Below are positions 9,769 to 18,706 of a DNA stretch of 55,890 nt, piece after piece. The stretch is from Clostridiaceae bacterium. Its GTDB lineage: Bacteria > Bacillota > Clostridia > DSM-8532. The notes under the pieces are model-generated. The model worked only from the letters and a program-made list of their open reading frames with translations. It was not told where the DNA came from and made no database searches. Numbering within the stretch: the first letter of the stretch is position 1; every line of letters begins with the position of its first letter. The stretch lies in the NCBI GenBank assembly GCA_012839205.1, contig DUNT01000048.1:1-55890 (forward strand), given 5' to 3'. A program made the translations under genes and the position numbers.

Positions 9769-11304
9769 TTGAAAAAAGTATTAAAAGTGTTATTCAGTAG
9801 GCTTATGGTTATGTCTACGCTAATGATATTTCAAATAGCTTTGTTGATAATTCTGACCATTAAGCTTAGCACCTCGTTAGTTTATCTCTATTTTACCTTT
9901 GGTTTATTAAGCTTGATTGTTGTGTTTTTTGTTGCAAGTCAAAGAAGCAATCCGGCGCATAAGCTGGCATGGGTTATTCCTATTCTTATATTCCCTGTTT
10001 TCGGTGGAATTTTATATGTTTTATTAAGGTCCAATGGGAAGAATAAAAAATTTCGTGATAAATTAGATGCTTCTCTTAACAAAGCCTTACCCCTTTTGAA
10101 GCAGCGTACTCATATCATGGATGAGCTTTATGAACAGGATAAAAGTGTTGCAAACCAGTCCGGATATATATTAAAGGCTTCAGGATTTCCGGTATACAAC
10201 AATTCGGAATCTGTATACTTTTCATCCGGTGAAGAGTTCTTTGTAGCATTTGTGGAAGAGTTAAAAAAAGCAGAAAAGTTTATATTTATTGAAACTTTTA
10301 TAATCAGAGAAGGTCTGATGTGGAATACCATTTTGAGTATTCTTGAGGATAAGGCAGCTCAAGGCGTTGATGTCCGAGTTATGTATGATGATGCGGGCTG
10401 TATGACAACACTTCCCTATAAATATTACAATGAACTTCGTGAAAAGGGCATAAAATGTTATGTGTTTAACCCATTTACACCTTTGCTGGAAATCAGGATG
10501 AATAACAGAGATCACAGAAAAATTATTGTTATTGACGGGCATACGGCTTTTACCGGAGGCATTAATCTGGCTGATGAATATATAAATGTTTATGAAAGAT
10601 ATGGGCATTGGAAGGATTCTGCTATTATGATAAGAGGTGAAGCTGCATGGAATATGACGGTAATCTTCCTGCAGCTCTGGTCATTTCTTTCAAATGAACC
10701 GGAAGACTATGATTCACTTAAAGCATGTGTGGTATGCGATGGTTTATATGAATCGGACGGTTATATACAACCCTTTGGAGATAGCCCTCTGGACAATGAA
10801 CCGGTAGGTGAATACACTTATATAAATATGATAAGCAGAGCCAGGGATTATGTTTATATCTTTACCCCATATCTTGTTTTGGATCATGAGTTGATTACCA
10901 CTCTTAAATTAGCTGCTAAAAGTGGTGTTGATGTCAGAATTGTTACTCCGCACATTCCTGATAAATGGTATGTTTTTTTGGTGACCCAATCCTATTATGA
11001 AGTTCTCATCGAAGCGGGAGTAAGAATTTTTGAGTACAGTCCCGGTTTTCTTCACTCAAAAGCATTTGTTTGCGATGATGTTTTAGGAGTTGTCGGCTCA
11101 ATTAATCTCGACTATCGAAGTTTATATTTCCATTTTGAGTGCGGTGTTTGGTTGTATAAAACCAAATCAATAAAGGCTATTAAAAATGATTTTATAGAAA
11201 CCTTTGAAAAATGCAAGGAAATTACCCTTGAAGACTGTCTAAGTATTAAACCGTTAAAGCGTATTGCCAGAGGTTTTTTAAGACTTTTCGCACCACTGAT
11301 GTAA
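9769..11304 (+). CDS. cls: Cardiolipin synthase
   Basis: A membrane phospholipase D-superfamily enzyme that joins phosphatidylglycerol molecules to make cardiolipin. The 511 residues start with two transmembrane helices (about 10-35 and 42-62), then two HKD catalytic motifs: HRKIIVIDG near residue 248 and HSKAFVCDD near 428, each followed by the Gly-x-N element (GGINLAD, GSINLDYRS). The start is TTG at 9769 after an AAGAGGAG ribosome site. Length and topology match bacterial Cls. It is transcribed alone, between the SASP unit and a DUF1294 gene. Confidence 0.95.
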   Translation: MKKVLKVLFSRLMVMSTLMIFQIALLIILTIKLSTSLVYLYFTFGLLSLIVVFFVASQRSNPAHKLAWVIPILIFPVFGGILYVLLRSNGKNKKFRDKLDASLNKALPLLKQRTHIMDELYEQDKSVANQSGYILKASGFPVYNNSESVYFSSGEEFFVAFVEELKKAEKFIFIETFIIREGLMWNTILSILEDKAAQGVDVRVMYDDAGCMTTLPYKYYNELREKGIKCYVFNPFTPLLEIRMNNRDHRKIIVIDGHTAFTGGINLADEYINVYERYGHWKDSAIMIRGEAAWNMTVIFLQLWSFLSNEPEDYDSLKACVVCDGLYESDGYIQPFGDSPLDNEPVGEYTYINMISRARDYVYIFTPYLVLDHELITTLKLAAKSGVDVRIVTPHIPDKWYVFLVTQSYYEVLIEAGVRIFEYSPGFLHSKAFVCDDVLGVVGSINLDYRSLYFHFECGVWLYKTKSIKAIKNDFIETFEKCKEITLEDCLSIKPLKRIARGFLRLFAPLM

Positions 11305-11330
11305 AAGGCAACCCCGGGCGTGCAGACTAT

Positions 11331-11352
11331 CCATGCTCTACTTTAAATCGCT
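11331..11352. repeat. Short fragment of the composite intergenic repeat
   Basis: The bases CCATGCTCTACTTTAAATCG nearly match the interior of the composite repeats at 34450-34747 and 54464-54765 (CATGCTCCGCTTTAAATCGC). Only about 20 bases are shared, so this is either a decayed remnant or chance. Confidence 0.35.
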
Positions 11353-11427
11353 GTGGACTCACCACCGGATTGTGATTTACATATCAAAAGTGTTATTATA
11401 AAGTACGATCAAAAGTTTGGAGATTAT

Positions 11428-11697
11428 ATGAAAACACTGATTATTTATATCATAATTATCAATATATTGTCCTTTTTAGTATCAGGTTTTGACAAAACTG
11501 CGGCTATTTATAACTGGAGAAGAATACCGGAAAAGACTCTGTTCCTTCTTGCAGCAATAGGAGGGTCAGTGGGTATATACGCGTCTATGCTGCTTTTCCG
11601 CCACAAGACCAGGCATGTCTCGTTTATGTTGGGGATTCCGACAATCATTGTAATACAGATGGCTTTGGTCTGGATTTTTTATCTAAGAAACAATTAA
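11428..11697 (+). CDS. DUF1294 membrane protein
   Basis: An 89-residue membrane protein of the DUF1294 family, whose function is unknown. It has an N-terminal hydrophobic helix, the family block GFDKTAAIYNWRRIPEKTL followed by a Gly-rich helix (AAIGGSVGIYASMLLFRHKT), and a C-terminal helix. I chose the ATG at 11428, preceded by TTTGGAGATTAT, over an upstream GTG, because the extra 25 residues would be polar and would overlap repeat-like DNA. It stands alone between cls and the FAD/Rieske gene. Confidence 0.85.
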   Translation: MKTLIIYIIIINILSFLVSGFDKTAAIYNWRRIPEKTLFLLAAIGGSVGIYASMLLFRHKTRHVSFMLGIPTIIVIQMALVWIFYLRNN

Positions 11698-11773
11698 TTA
11701 TTTGGTGTGTTTGCATTATTTTCTTTAATTGTCACACAATAATGTGTGATTAACGCTTAAAGGAGATATATTT

Positions 11774-13282
11774 ATGAATACACCATACTGGCTGTTAAGT
11801 TCTGAGGGAATTAGTTTTGAACCTTTAAAAGAAGATATATCCACCGATCATTTGATAATCGGCGGAGGCTTAGCCGGTGTTACCTGCTTGTACCTGTTGA
11901 CCAGGGCAGGCTTAAATGTCACACTTATTGATGCTAACAGAGTCGGTTATGGTACTTCCGGAAGAAACACGGGAAAGGCTACTGCCCAGCACGGATATAT
12001 ATATTCAAAAATTGAAAAAAACTATGGAATGGAAATAGCGAAGAAATACTATAAGGCAAACGCCGAAGCAATTAATTTCATAGATGACACCTCCCGGCAA
12101 TATAATATAGACTGTCAGTTTAAAAGACTTCCTGCATATCTTTTTACAAATTCGCCTGAATATGAAAGTAAACTGGAGAAAGAGTTTGAGCTGTATCAGG
12201 AAATGGGTCTGGATTGTTCCTTTGAAAAGCAAATCCCTCTTCCTATAAATGTATTATGCGCACTTAAGATGAATAACCAAGCCCAGTTCCATCCGAAACG
12301 TTTTCTGGACGGATTAGTTGAGAGAGCAATAAAACAAGGGGCACGCATATACGAAAATACCCGGGTTATTGATTTTCATCCCGGCAAGGAATGTGTTATT
12401 GAGACTAAGAGCAAGAATAAAATAACAGCTAAGAATGTTATTATTGCATCCCACTACCCCTGTTATGATGGAAGAGGTCTCTATTTTTCCCGTCTTAAAC
12501 CGGAAAGAAGCTATATTATCGGTATTGAAATGGATTCATTCCCGGATGCACATTTTATTAATGCGGAGGATCCTACTATTTCGCTAAGGCATATCCCGGA
12601 AGATAAAACTCTGTTAATATCAGGTGAAAACCATAAGGTAGGACACAAAGATACAAATCACTATCAAAACCTCAAGGATTATGCAAAAGCTACTTTTAAC
12701 ACAGATGCGGTAAAGTACGAGTGGTCGGCCCAGGATTATATACCCCATGATTATATTCCGTATGCGGGATATATAAACTCTGACAATAAGAACATTTTTA
12801 TAGCCACGGGATTCAATAAATGGGGTCTTACCAACAGTATCGCTTCGGCTGTCCTTATAAGGGATCTCATTGTGGAGGGTACGTCACCATACGAAGAGCT
12901 GTTCACTAACATGCGGGTTAAAGACTTTGTCTCATTCAATTTCTTAAAAGAAAATGCCGATATGGTCTTTCAATTGATTTCTGGAAAGCTGACTCTGGGG
13001 GAAACAGAGCTTCCCGATGAAAAAGGTATAGGCGTAATTGTAAATATAGGCGGGAAACGTTGTGGCTTTTATCGTGATGAAGAAGATAATATTTATCTTG
13101 TAGATACCACATGTCCACATATGGGCTGTGAGTTAAAATGGAATTCGCAGGAAAGGTCATGGGACTGCCCATGCCACGGCTCCAGATTTGATTATAAGGG
13201 AAATGTACTGGAAGGCCCGGCAGAGTATAGCCTAAACAGCTATAATGAGCCAAAAAACAGAATAAATCCACAGATAAAATAA
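11774..13282 (+). CDS. FAD-dependent oxidoreductase with C-terminal Rieske [2Fe-2S] domain
   Basis: A 502-residue two-domain redox protein. Residues 1 to about 380 form a DAO/GlpO-type FAD domain with the dinucleotide motif IIGGGLAGVTCLYLL and the conserved stretch GYGTSGRNTGKATAQHG. The last 100 residues are a Rieske domain whose ligands appear as CPHMGC (near 446) and CPCH (near 465), 16 to 18 residues apart. This resembles the YhfW-type proteins of Bacillus; substrate and electron partner are unknown. The ribosome site AAAGGAGATATATTT precedes the ATG. No signal peptide is seen, so it is expected in the cytoplasm. Confidence 0.9.
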   Translation: MNTPYWLLSSEGISFEPLKEDISTDHLIIGGGLAGVTCLYLLTRAGLNVTLIDANRVGYGTSGRNTGKATAQHGYIYSKIEKNYGMEIAKKYYKANAEAINFIDDTSRQYNIDCQFKRLPAYLFTNSPEYESKLEKEFELYQEMGLDCSFEKQIPLPINVLCALKMNNQAQFHPKRFLDGLVERAIKQGARIYENTRVIDFHPGKECVIETKSKNKITAKNVIIASHYPCYDGRGLYFSRLKPERSYIIGIEMDSFPDAHFINAEDPTISLRHIPEDKTLLISGENHKVGHKDTNHYQNLKDYAKATFNTDAVKYEWSAQDYIPHDYIPYAGYINSDNKNIFIATGFNKWGLTNSIASAVLIRDLIVEGTSPYEELFTNMRVKDFVSFNFLKENADMVFQLISGKLTLGETELPDEKGIGVIVNIGGKRCGFYRDEEDNIYLVDTTCPHMGCELKWNSQERSWDCPCHGSRFDYKGNVLEGPAEYSLNSYNEPKNRINPQIK

Positions 13283-13295
13283 ATAACGATACCTT

Positions 13296-13357
13296 CTTTG
13301 CTGCTTGTTTATTTAAGATAAAACTTGTATGATTTATAAGTAAGGTTTGCAGCAAAG
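13296..13357 (+). promoter_or_regulatory. Inverted repeat that could fold over the ribosome site of the EamA gene
   Basis: CTTTGCTGC at 13296-13304 is the exact reverse complement of GCAGCAAAG at 13349-13357. The right arm overlaps the ribosome site AAAGGGG used by the GTG start at 13369. Pairing in RNA would close the ribosome site across a 44-base loop. The sequence pairing is certain; a regulatory role is a guess. Confidence 0.3.
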
Positions 13358-13368
13358 GGGTCTAATTT

Positions 13369-14238
13369 GTGAGTAATAAAAACAAAAAAGTAAATGCCAT
13401 GATTTTTTTGGCGATTACAGCCACTATGTGGAGTCTCGGCGGGATTTTGATAAAATCCATAAATGCACATCCGCTGGCTATATCGGGAACGAGATCAGCT
13501 ATTTCATGTTTGATTATTCTGTTGTATGTAAAAAAGCCAAATTTCAACTGGTCATTTCCCCAAATTATGGCAGGGGTTGCCTATGCCTCAATGGTAATTA
13601 GCTTTGTAGTTGCCAACAAACTTACAACAGCGGCTAATGCAATACTTCTGCAATATACCGCCCCTATTTTTGTAGCTTTGCTTAGTGCCTGGATGCTTAA
13701 AGAAAAGCCGAAGACCATTGACTGGGCTACAATAGTGCTGGTGTTTGGTGGTATGGTGCTGTTTTTCTTGGATAGTATTGACACAAAAGGACTGACAGGG
13801 AATATTTTTGGTTTGTTAAGCGGTATCAGTTATGCCCTTTTTACTATATTCATGAGGATGCAAAAGAATGGATCACCTGTAGAGTCGGTGATTCTGGGGA
13901 ATGCCATCACCGCAGTGGCAGGCCTGCCTTTTCTGTTTACTGCCGTTCCTGATACAAAAGGCTGGTTGTACCTTGTTATATTGGGAGTTATTCAACTTGG
14001 AATACCGTATATTTTGTACAGTAAGGCAATCAAGAGCGCCACAGCTCTTGAAGCCAGTCTGATTACTATGATAGAGCCAATACTGAATCCTATCTGGGTT
14101 ATCTTAATTATTGGTGAAATCCCGGGTATATTCTCAATAATAGGAGGCATTATAGTTATCACTACCGTTGCGGTAAGGAGTGTTATTGTGTCTTCCCCTA
14201 AATACTACAAGAATGAAGGATTTACGAGAGGTGCCTGA
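13369..14238 (+). CDS. EamA/DMT-family transporter
   Basis: A 289-residue membrane protein of the drug/metabolite transporter superfamily, with ten hydrophobic helices arranged as two EamA repeats of five. The first repeat carries WSLGGILIKSI and the second begins near GNIFGLLSGISYALFTIFMR. The conserved Glu-Pro elements at the end of each repeat (WMLKEKPKTIDW and MIEPILNPIWVILIIGEIPG) are present. Substrate cannot be inferred; relatives export amino acids, purines or small metabolites. The start is GTG at 13369 after AAAGGGG. Confidence 0.9.
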   Translation: MSNKNKKVNAMIFLAITATMWSLGGILIKSINAHPLAISGTRSAISCLIILLYVKKPNFNWSFPQIMAGVAYASMVISFVVANKLTTAANAILLQYTAPIFVALLSAWMLKEKPKTIDWATIVLVFGGMVLFFLDSIDTKGLTGNIFGLLSGISYALFTIFMRMQKNGSPVESVILGNAITAVAGLPFLFTAVPDTKGWLYLVILGVIQLGIPYILYSKAIKSATALEASLITMIEPILNPIWVILIIGEIPGIFSIIGGIIVITTVAVRSVIVSSPKYYKNEGFTRGA

Positions 14239-14355
14239 AGAGGGGGGCAAATGCGCCGTTACCCCTTGCGTACCATTCAGAATTCCCCTGCGATACCCGC
14301 ACCACGATAGATCTCACATGGTGCATTCATAGCAATGACACTGGTGCTTGCCTGC

Positions 14356-15381
14356 TCAGGTGAATTTTCTAATAAACAGATTATCTCTTTCCAGTAAATC
14401 TTCGATTCTATGGAAACCAAGCTGCTCCAACAGCTCAATAGCATGAGGATTATCGATGGGTGTTTTATATGTGGCAAGATCTCCATACTCTATTACATCT
14501 TCAGTGCCTTCTTTGTAGGGAATAAGTGCTTTAGGTCCGCCGACACATCCGCCGACGCAGCCCATCCCCTCCATGAAATTAGCTTTTATTTCCTGAAAGG
14601 TAAGGACATAATCAACGGCATCTTTAATGTCGGGTTCTTTTGCCTCAGCCTTTTTTGCAATACAAGGTCCTATGAAAACAGTAACCGCATCTGGATGGAT
14701 TCTTTTAATTGCTCGACCGCAAGCCACCATCGGTGATACAGAGGGGGGCATATGTGGTATTAAATCATGATAAATCTTCTTAATCATTGCTACCCATATC
14801 GGGCAACAGCAACTTGTAAGCATAAAATCCTTGTCTTCTTGTATAGTGCGATCAAATTCCAATGCTTCTTTAAGGGTTAAAATATCTGCAAACAAAGCTA
14901 CTTCAAGCATACCGTAGAATCCAAGGCATTTAAATGCTGTTCTCAGTTTTCCAGCGGTTACATCCAATGTGAATTGGCCGTTAAAGGCAGGAGCAATCAT
15001 TGCATATACAGGAACTGATTTAGAATGCAACAACTCAAGAATCGGGATAAGGTCTTTTCTCTCTACCAGGCCTTTGTTTTCACATACTTCCAGGCAGCGG
15101 CCACAGCCGGTGCAGTCTTTTTGTTCAACAACAACTTTACCTTCCCCGTCTCTTTTTATGGCAGAAAAAAGACAGGCAACTTCACATGCAGGTTTCTCCG
15201 CTGTGCAGCTGTTACAGGCATCTGTTCTGATAACTGATGGATAATTCTCAGGATGAAGAATACAATCCAGATCATCCACGTTAAATTCCTCGGTTTTTTT
15301 TATATTATCAATCTCTTCGTTAAGGCTTTTGTTATAGGAAGCCTTAAGCAACCTGTCATATAGTTCTCTGAAAGTCAGCAC
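14356..15381 (-). CDS. [FeFe]-hydrogenase-like protein with two 4Fe-4S clusters
   Basis: A 341-residue protein with two ferredoxin-type clusters followed by the hydrogenase H-cluster domain. The first cluster reads CNSCTAEKPACEVAC and the second CTGCGRCLEVC. The three H-cluster motifs are present in variant form: L1 TSCCCPIW near residue 190, L2 GPCIAKKAE near 237 and L3 MEGMGCVGGCVGGP near 272, keeping the Cys ligands but differing from the catalytic consensus (TSCCPxW, MPCxxKxxE, ExMxCPGGCxxGGGQP). The short length, with no C-terminal small-subunit domain, points to one of the less-studied groups, sensory or non-canonical, rather than a bulk H2-producing enzyme. The start is GTG after the strong site GGAGGGGG. 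It is divergent from the acyl-CoA ligase. Confidence 0.85.
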   Translation of the reverse strand: MLTFRELYDRLLKASYNKSLNEEIDNIKKTEEFNVDDLDCILHPENYPSVIRTDACNSCTAEKPACEVACLFSAIKRDGEGKVVVEQKDCTGCGRCLEVCENKGLVERKDLIPILELLHSKSVPVYAMIAPAFNGQFTLDVTAGKLRTAFKCLGFYGMLEVALFADILTLKEALEFDRTIQEDKDFMLTSCCCPIWVAMIKKIYHDLIPHMPPSVSPMVACGRAIKRIHPDAVTVFIGPCIAKKAEAKEPDIKDAVDYVLTFQEIKANFMEGMGCVGGCVGGPKALIPYKEGTEDVIEYGDLATYKTPIDNPHAIELLEQLGFHRIEDLLERDNLFIRKFT

Positions 15382-15576
15382 TGTTACCCCCTCCTTTAAT
15401 TATATATTTTTACCCTGTTTATTTGCTTAGTATTCAATGATTCGTTATTATACAAAAATATAATATAAAATATGATAAGAAAGTTTATATTTTAAAATTC
15501 TTACCAGTGATATATAATAATACATAATTATTATCAGCCAAAATCTAATTTGAGTCTTATTTGGAGGTAAAATAGA

Positions 15577-17292
15577 ATGAAAAATTTAGAACTTTATGAA
15601 GTTAGACATATTAAGGATCTTAAGGATATGCTTAATTCCAGTGTTGAACTTTATGGAGAAAAAGCAGCGTTTTTGTCTAAACCTAAGGGACAGGCAGATT
15701 ATACTCCTATATCCTACAAGCAATATAAAACTGACGTTGATGCCTTGGGAACTGCACTGATGAGCTTGGGGTTAAAAGGAGGGAAGATTGCACTGATCGG
15801 TGAAAATCGCTATGAATGGTCAGTATCATATCTTGCCGTTGTTAATGGAACTGGAGTAATAGTACCATTGGATAAAGAATTACCGCCAAATGAAATAGAG
15901 CTTTTGTTAGATCGTTCTAAGGCTGATGCTATTATTTATGCCGGAAGTATAAAAGAAAAAGTTGAAATCTTAACTAAGAAGGACACATCTTTGCGCTATT
16001 TTATTAGTATGGACGCAGAAGAAGACAATGGTAATATATTATCTTTTAAGCTCCTCTTACAAAAGGGGCATGACCTGCTGAAAGAAGGTGACCGAAGGTT
16101 TATTGATGCTGAGATTGATGCTGAAACAATGAATATGCTGCTCTTTACATCCGGAACTACCGATACCTCGAAAGCAGTAATGCTTTCTCATAAGAATATT
16201 TGCGAAAATCTTATGAATATGTGTTCTATGTTATATATAGACGAGAAGGACATATTCTTATCTATACTTCCAATACATCACACCTATGAATGTACCTGCG
16301 GCTTTTTATGTCAGATTTACAGGGGATGTACCATTGCTTATTGTGAAGGATTAAGACATATTGTCAAAAATCTTAAGGAATCTAAAACAACTATGGTGTT
16401 GGGAGTACCTTTGCTTTTCGAATCAATGTACAGGCAAATTATGAACCAGGCCATAAAAACCAACGGTGAGAAAAAAATAAAATTTGCTATTGGTCTAAGC
16501 AATGCATTAAGAAAGATTAATATCGATATACGTCGCAAACTGTTTAAACAGGTTCATGAGGCTTTAGGCGGGCATATCAGAATGTTTATCAGCGGTGCTG
16601 CCGGTATTGATCCTCAGATAGCAAAGGGTTTCAGAGAATTGGGGATTTCTTTGGTTCAGGGTTATGGACTTACCGAATGTGCCCCGATAGTGGCATTAAA
16701 TAGAGATGTTTACTATAAGGACGAAGCGGCTGGACTTCCTTTACCTAATCTTCAGGTGGAAATAGACAGTCCTGATGAAGATGGTATCGGTGAAATAAAA
16801 TGTAAGGGTTCAAGTGTAATGCTGGGATATTATAATGACCCGGAAGCAACGGCGGAAGTAATCAGGGGTGGCTGGTTTTATACAGGAGACAGCGGGTTTA
16901 TTGATAAGGATGGTTTTGTTCACATTACAGGCCGAAAAAAGAATGTTATAGTAACCGGTAATGGGAAAAACGTTTTTCCCGAAGAAATAGAAACCCTTTT
17001 AAACAGAAGCTTATATATAAAGGAATCTCTGGTTTACGGAAAGGGCCAGTCTGACGGTGATACTGTTATTTGCGCCAAAATAGTTCCCGACAGAGAGAAA
17101 ATTGAAGAAGATATTAAAGATGATTCAGCGCCTGGATCAACCGTTGAGGATATCATTGAGAAAGAGGTTAAAAGAATAAACCAAAGCATGGTTATATATA
17201 AGCATGTTAAGGAGTTTTCGCTTCAGGATGAGGAGTTTGTTAAAACCACAACCAAGAAGATTAAGCGACATGAAGAATTAATGAAAGACTAA
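15577..17292 (+). CDS. AMP-binding long-chain acyl-CoA ligase
   Basis: A 571-residue ANL-superfamily enzyme that activates a carboxylic acid, probably a long-chain fatty acid, to acyl-adenylate and then acyl-CoA. The P-loop-like motif LLFTSGTTDTSKAVMLSH lies near residue 190 (the usual second Gly-Lys is DTSK), then GYGLTECAP, GWFYTGDSGFIDKDG and the GRKKNVIVTGNGKNVFPEEIE hinge with the C-terminal domain. The K(T)TTKKIKRHE end carries the expected catalytic-Lys region. Length suits the FadD/FAA-like branch. A strong ribosome site, TGGAGGTAAAATAGA, precedes the ATG. A clear terminator follows. Confidence 0.9.
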   Translation: MKNLELYEVRHIKDLKDMLNSSVELYGEKAAFLSKPKGQADYTPISYKQYKTDVDALGTALMSLGLKGGKIALIGENRYEWSVSYLAVVNGTGVIVPLDKELPPNEIELLLDRSKADAIIYAGSIKEKVEILTKKDTSLRYFISMDAEEDNGNILSFKLLLQKGHDLLKEGDRRFIDAEIDAETMNMLLFTSGTTDTSKAVMLSHKNICENLMNMCSMLYIDEKDIFLSILPIHHTYECTCGFLCQIYRGCTIAYCEGLRHIVKNLKESKTTMVLGVPLLFESMYRQIMNQAIKTNGEKKIKFAIGLSNALRKINIDIRRKLFKQVHEALGGHIRMFISGAAGIDPQIAKGFRELGISLVQGYGLTECAPIVALNRDVYYKDEAAGLPLPNLQVEIDSPDEDGIGEIKCKGSSVMLGYYNDPEATAEVIRGGWFYTGDSGFIDKDGFVHITGRKKNVIVTGNGKNVFPEEIETLLNRSLYIKESLVYGKGQSDGDTVICAKIVPDREKIEEDIKDDSAPGSTVEDIIEKEVKRINQSMVIYKHVKEFSLQDEEFVKTTTKKIKRHEELMKD

Positions 17293-17314
17293 ATATAATT
17301 ATTGCACTTTTGAG

Positions 17315-17343
17315 GAGTCGGTATTTATCGCCGACTCTTTTTT
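17315..17343 (+). terminator. Rho-independent terminator of the acyl-CoA ligase gene
   Basis: GAGTCGG and CCGACTC form a 7-bp stem with a 9-base loop, followed by TCTTTTTTT. It lies 22 bases after the stop codon. Confidence 0.88.
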
Positions 17344-17365
17344 AATGCTGCTGCGCAACTCGCCT

Positions 17366-17477
17366 TTGTCATTATGAACGAAACGCAGCATTCCGCTATC
17401 ATTCTGAATGAAGCGAAGCGGAATGAAGAATCTTTTGTGTCAACTTGAAAGATCCTTCGCTATCGCTTAGGATGACA
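17366..17477. repeat. Palindromic intergenic repeat, copy 1
   Basis: The core at 17397-17477 runs from CATTCTGAATGAAGCGAAG through GAAGAATCTT and GATCCTTCGC to GGATGACA, so its two ends are imperfect inverted repeats. A partial copy of the left end lies just before it (17366-17395). It fills most of the gene-free gap 17293-17696, which otherwise holds the ligase terminator and the promoter of the phosphate transporter gene. Confidence 0.8.
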
Positions 17478-17581
17478 AAAGGGGCCTGGAATGACAAACG
17501 TCAGCTACTACTGAAGCTCGCTGCCATGTAAATTAAGTTAATAAAATATAAGAAATTAATAGATTTTTGTTATTTTATTGC

Positions 17582-17610
17582 TTTCAATGTCCTATTCCCT
17601 TTGATATAAT
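17582..17610 (+). promoter_or_regulatory. Probable sigma-A promoter for the phosphate transporter operon
   Basis: TTTCAA at 17582-17587 and a perfect TATAAT at 17605-17610 are 17 bases apart, about 85 bases upstream of the transporter start. I saw no clear Pho-type operator. Confidence 0.6.
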
Positions 17611-17696
17611 GTTAAAGGTTTCTAAATAGAATACTAATCTATTGCTTAAAATACAAACAATAAAGAGAATTGTTTTCGCTACGAAAGGGGAAGTCT

Positions 17697-18692
17697 ATGC
17701 TTGCTTTAGCCATTGTTTTGCTGTTAGTATGTGCTTCGGTCTTTGTTAACGGATGGACGGATGCCCCAAATGCTATCGCAACTGTTGTTTCGACTCGTGT
17801 ATTAAGCCCTAAAGCGGCTGTAATTCTGGCGGCAATATTTAACCTGGCCGGTGTTTTTCTTACCGGTACGGCAGTTGCCAATACCACCGCAAAGATTATT
17901 GAAATAGGAACCGGACAAGATGCCCTTGTTACATTGGCGGCAGCACAGCTGTCCATTGTGATCTGGGCTGTTTCGGCATGGAGATATGGAATTCCTACCA
18001 GTGAGAGTCACGCCTTGATTGCCGGTCTGATGGGAGCTGGAATTTCTTTTAAAGGCATTGAAGCTTTTAATTGGGATGAATTTAAGAAAGTGCTTATCGG
18101 TCTTGTTGTTGCAACAGTCTTAGGCTTTATTGCCGGATTTTTAGTGACCAAAGGAGTTGCATTTACATTCAGGGGTGTAAACAGACATAAAGCAAATACA
18201 TTCTTTTCATGGGGGCAGATTTTTTCGGCAGCCCTTATGGCTTTTAGCCATGGGGCTCAGGATGGCCAGAAATTCATGGGCGTTTTTGCTCTGGCTTTGG
18301 TAGTGGGAGGTGTTTACCCACCAGGTGATAGCCTTTTTATACCTATTTGGATTATGTTGCTTGTTGCAGTTATTATGAGTGTAGGAACATCTATTGGCGG
18401 GCACAGGATTATTAAAACAATGGGAATGGATATGGTCAGCCTTGAAAAGTATCAGGGCTTTTCAGCAGAGATTGGTGCCTCAGCTTGTATGATTGGTGCA
18501 ACTGTTCTGGGGATACCATTAAGTACCACCAATGCCAAGGGAACCGCCATTATGGGGGCAGGTGCTGCAAGAAGATTATCGAATGTCAACTGGAATGTGG
18601 TCAAGGAAATGTTGATTGCATGGGCATTAACTTTCCCTGCGTGTTTGATATTAGGCTATGTAATGGCCAAATTATTTAATTTTATATTCTGA
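17697..18692 (+). CDS. pit: PiT-family inorganic phosphate transporter
   Basis: A 331-residue membrane protein that imports phosphate driven by a cation gradient. Both signature repeats can be read: GWTDAPNAIATVVSTRVLSP near the N-terminus and the matching block GIPLSTTNAKGTAIMGAGAARR in the C-terminal half, with FSHGAQDGQKFMG before it. About ten hydrophobic segments are present. I chose the ATG at 17697, preceded by GAAAGGGGAAG, instead of the upstream in-frame start. The gene is followed after 14 bases by its usual DUF47 partner, so the two form an operon. Confidence 0.94.
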   Translation: MLALAIVLLLVCASVFVNGWTDAPNAIATVVSTRVLSPKAAVILAAIFNLAGVFLTGTAVANTTAKIIEIGTGQDALVTLAAAQLSIVIWAVSAWRYGIPTSESHALIAGLMGAGISFKGIEAFNWDEFKKVLIGLVVATVLGFIAGFLVTKGVAFTFRGVNRHKANTFFSWGQIFSAALMAFSHGAQDGQKFMGVFALALVVGGVYPPGDSLFIPIWIMLLVAVIMSVGTSIGGHRIIKTMGMDMVSLEKYQGFSAEIGASACMIGATVLGIPLSTTNAKGTAIMGAGAARRLSNVNWNVVKEMLIAWALTFPACLILGYVMAKLFNFIF

Positions 18693-18706
18693 TAGGAGGA
18701 GCAACA

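Noticed and set aside
14277-14486. Minus-strand 69-residue frame ending MNAPCEIYRGAGIAGEF
   Set aside because: It largely overlaps the hydrogenase-like gene in another frame. The last part looks somewhat protein-like and could be a remnant, but I could not link it to a family.
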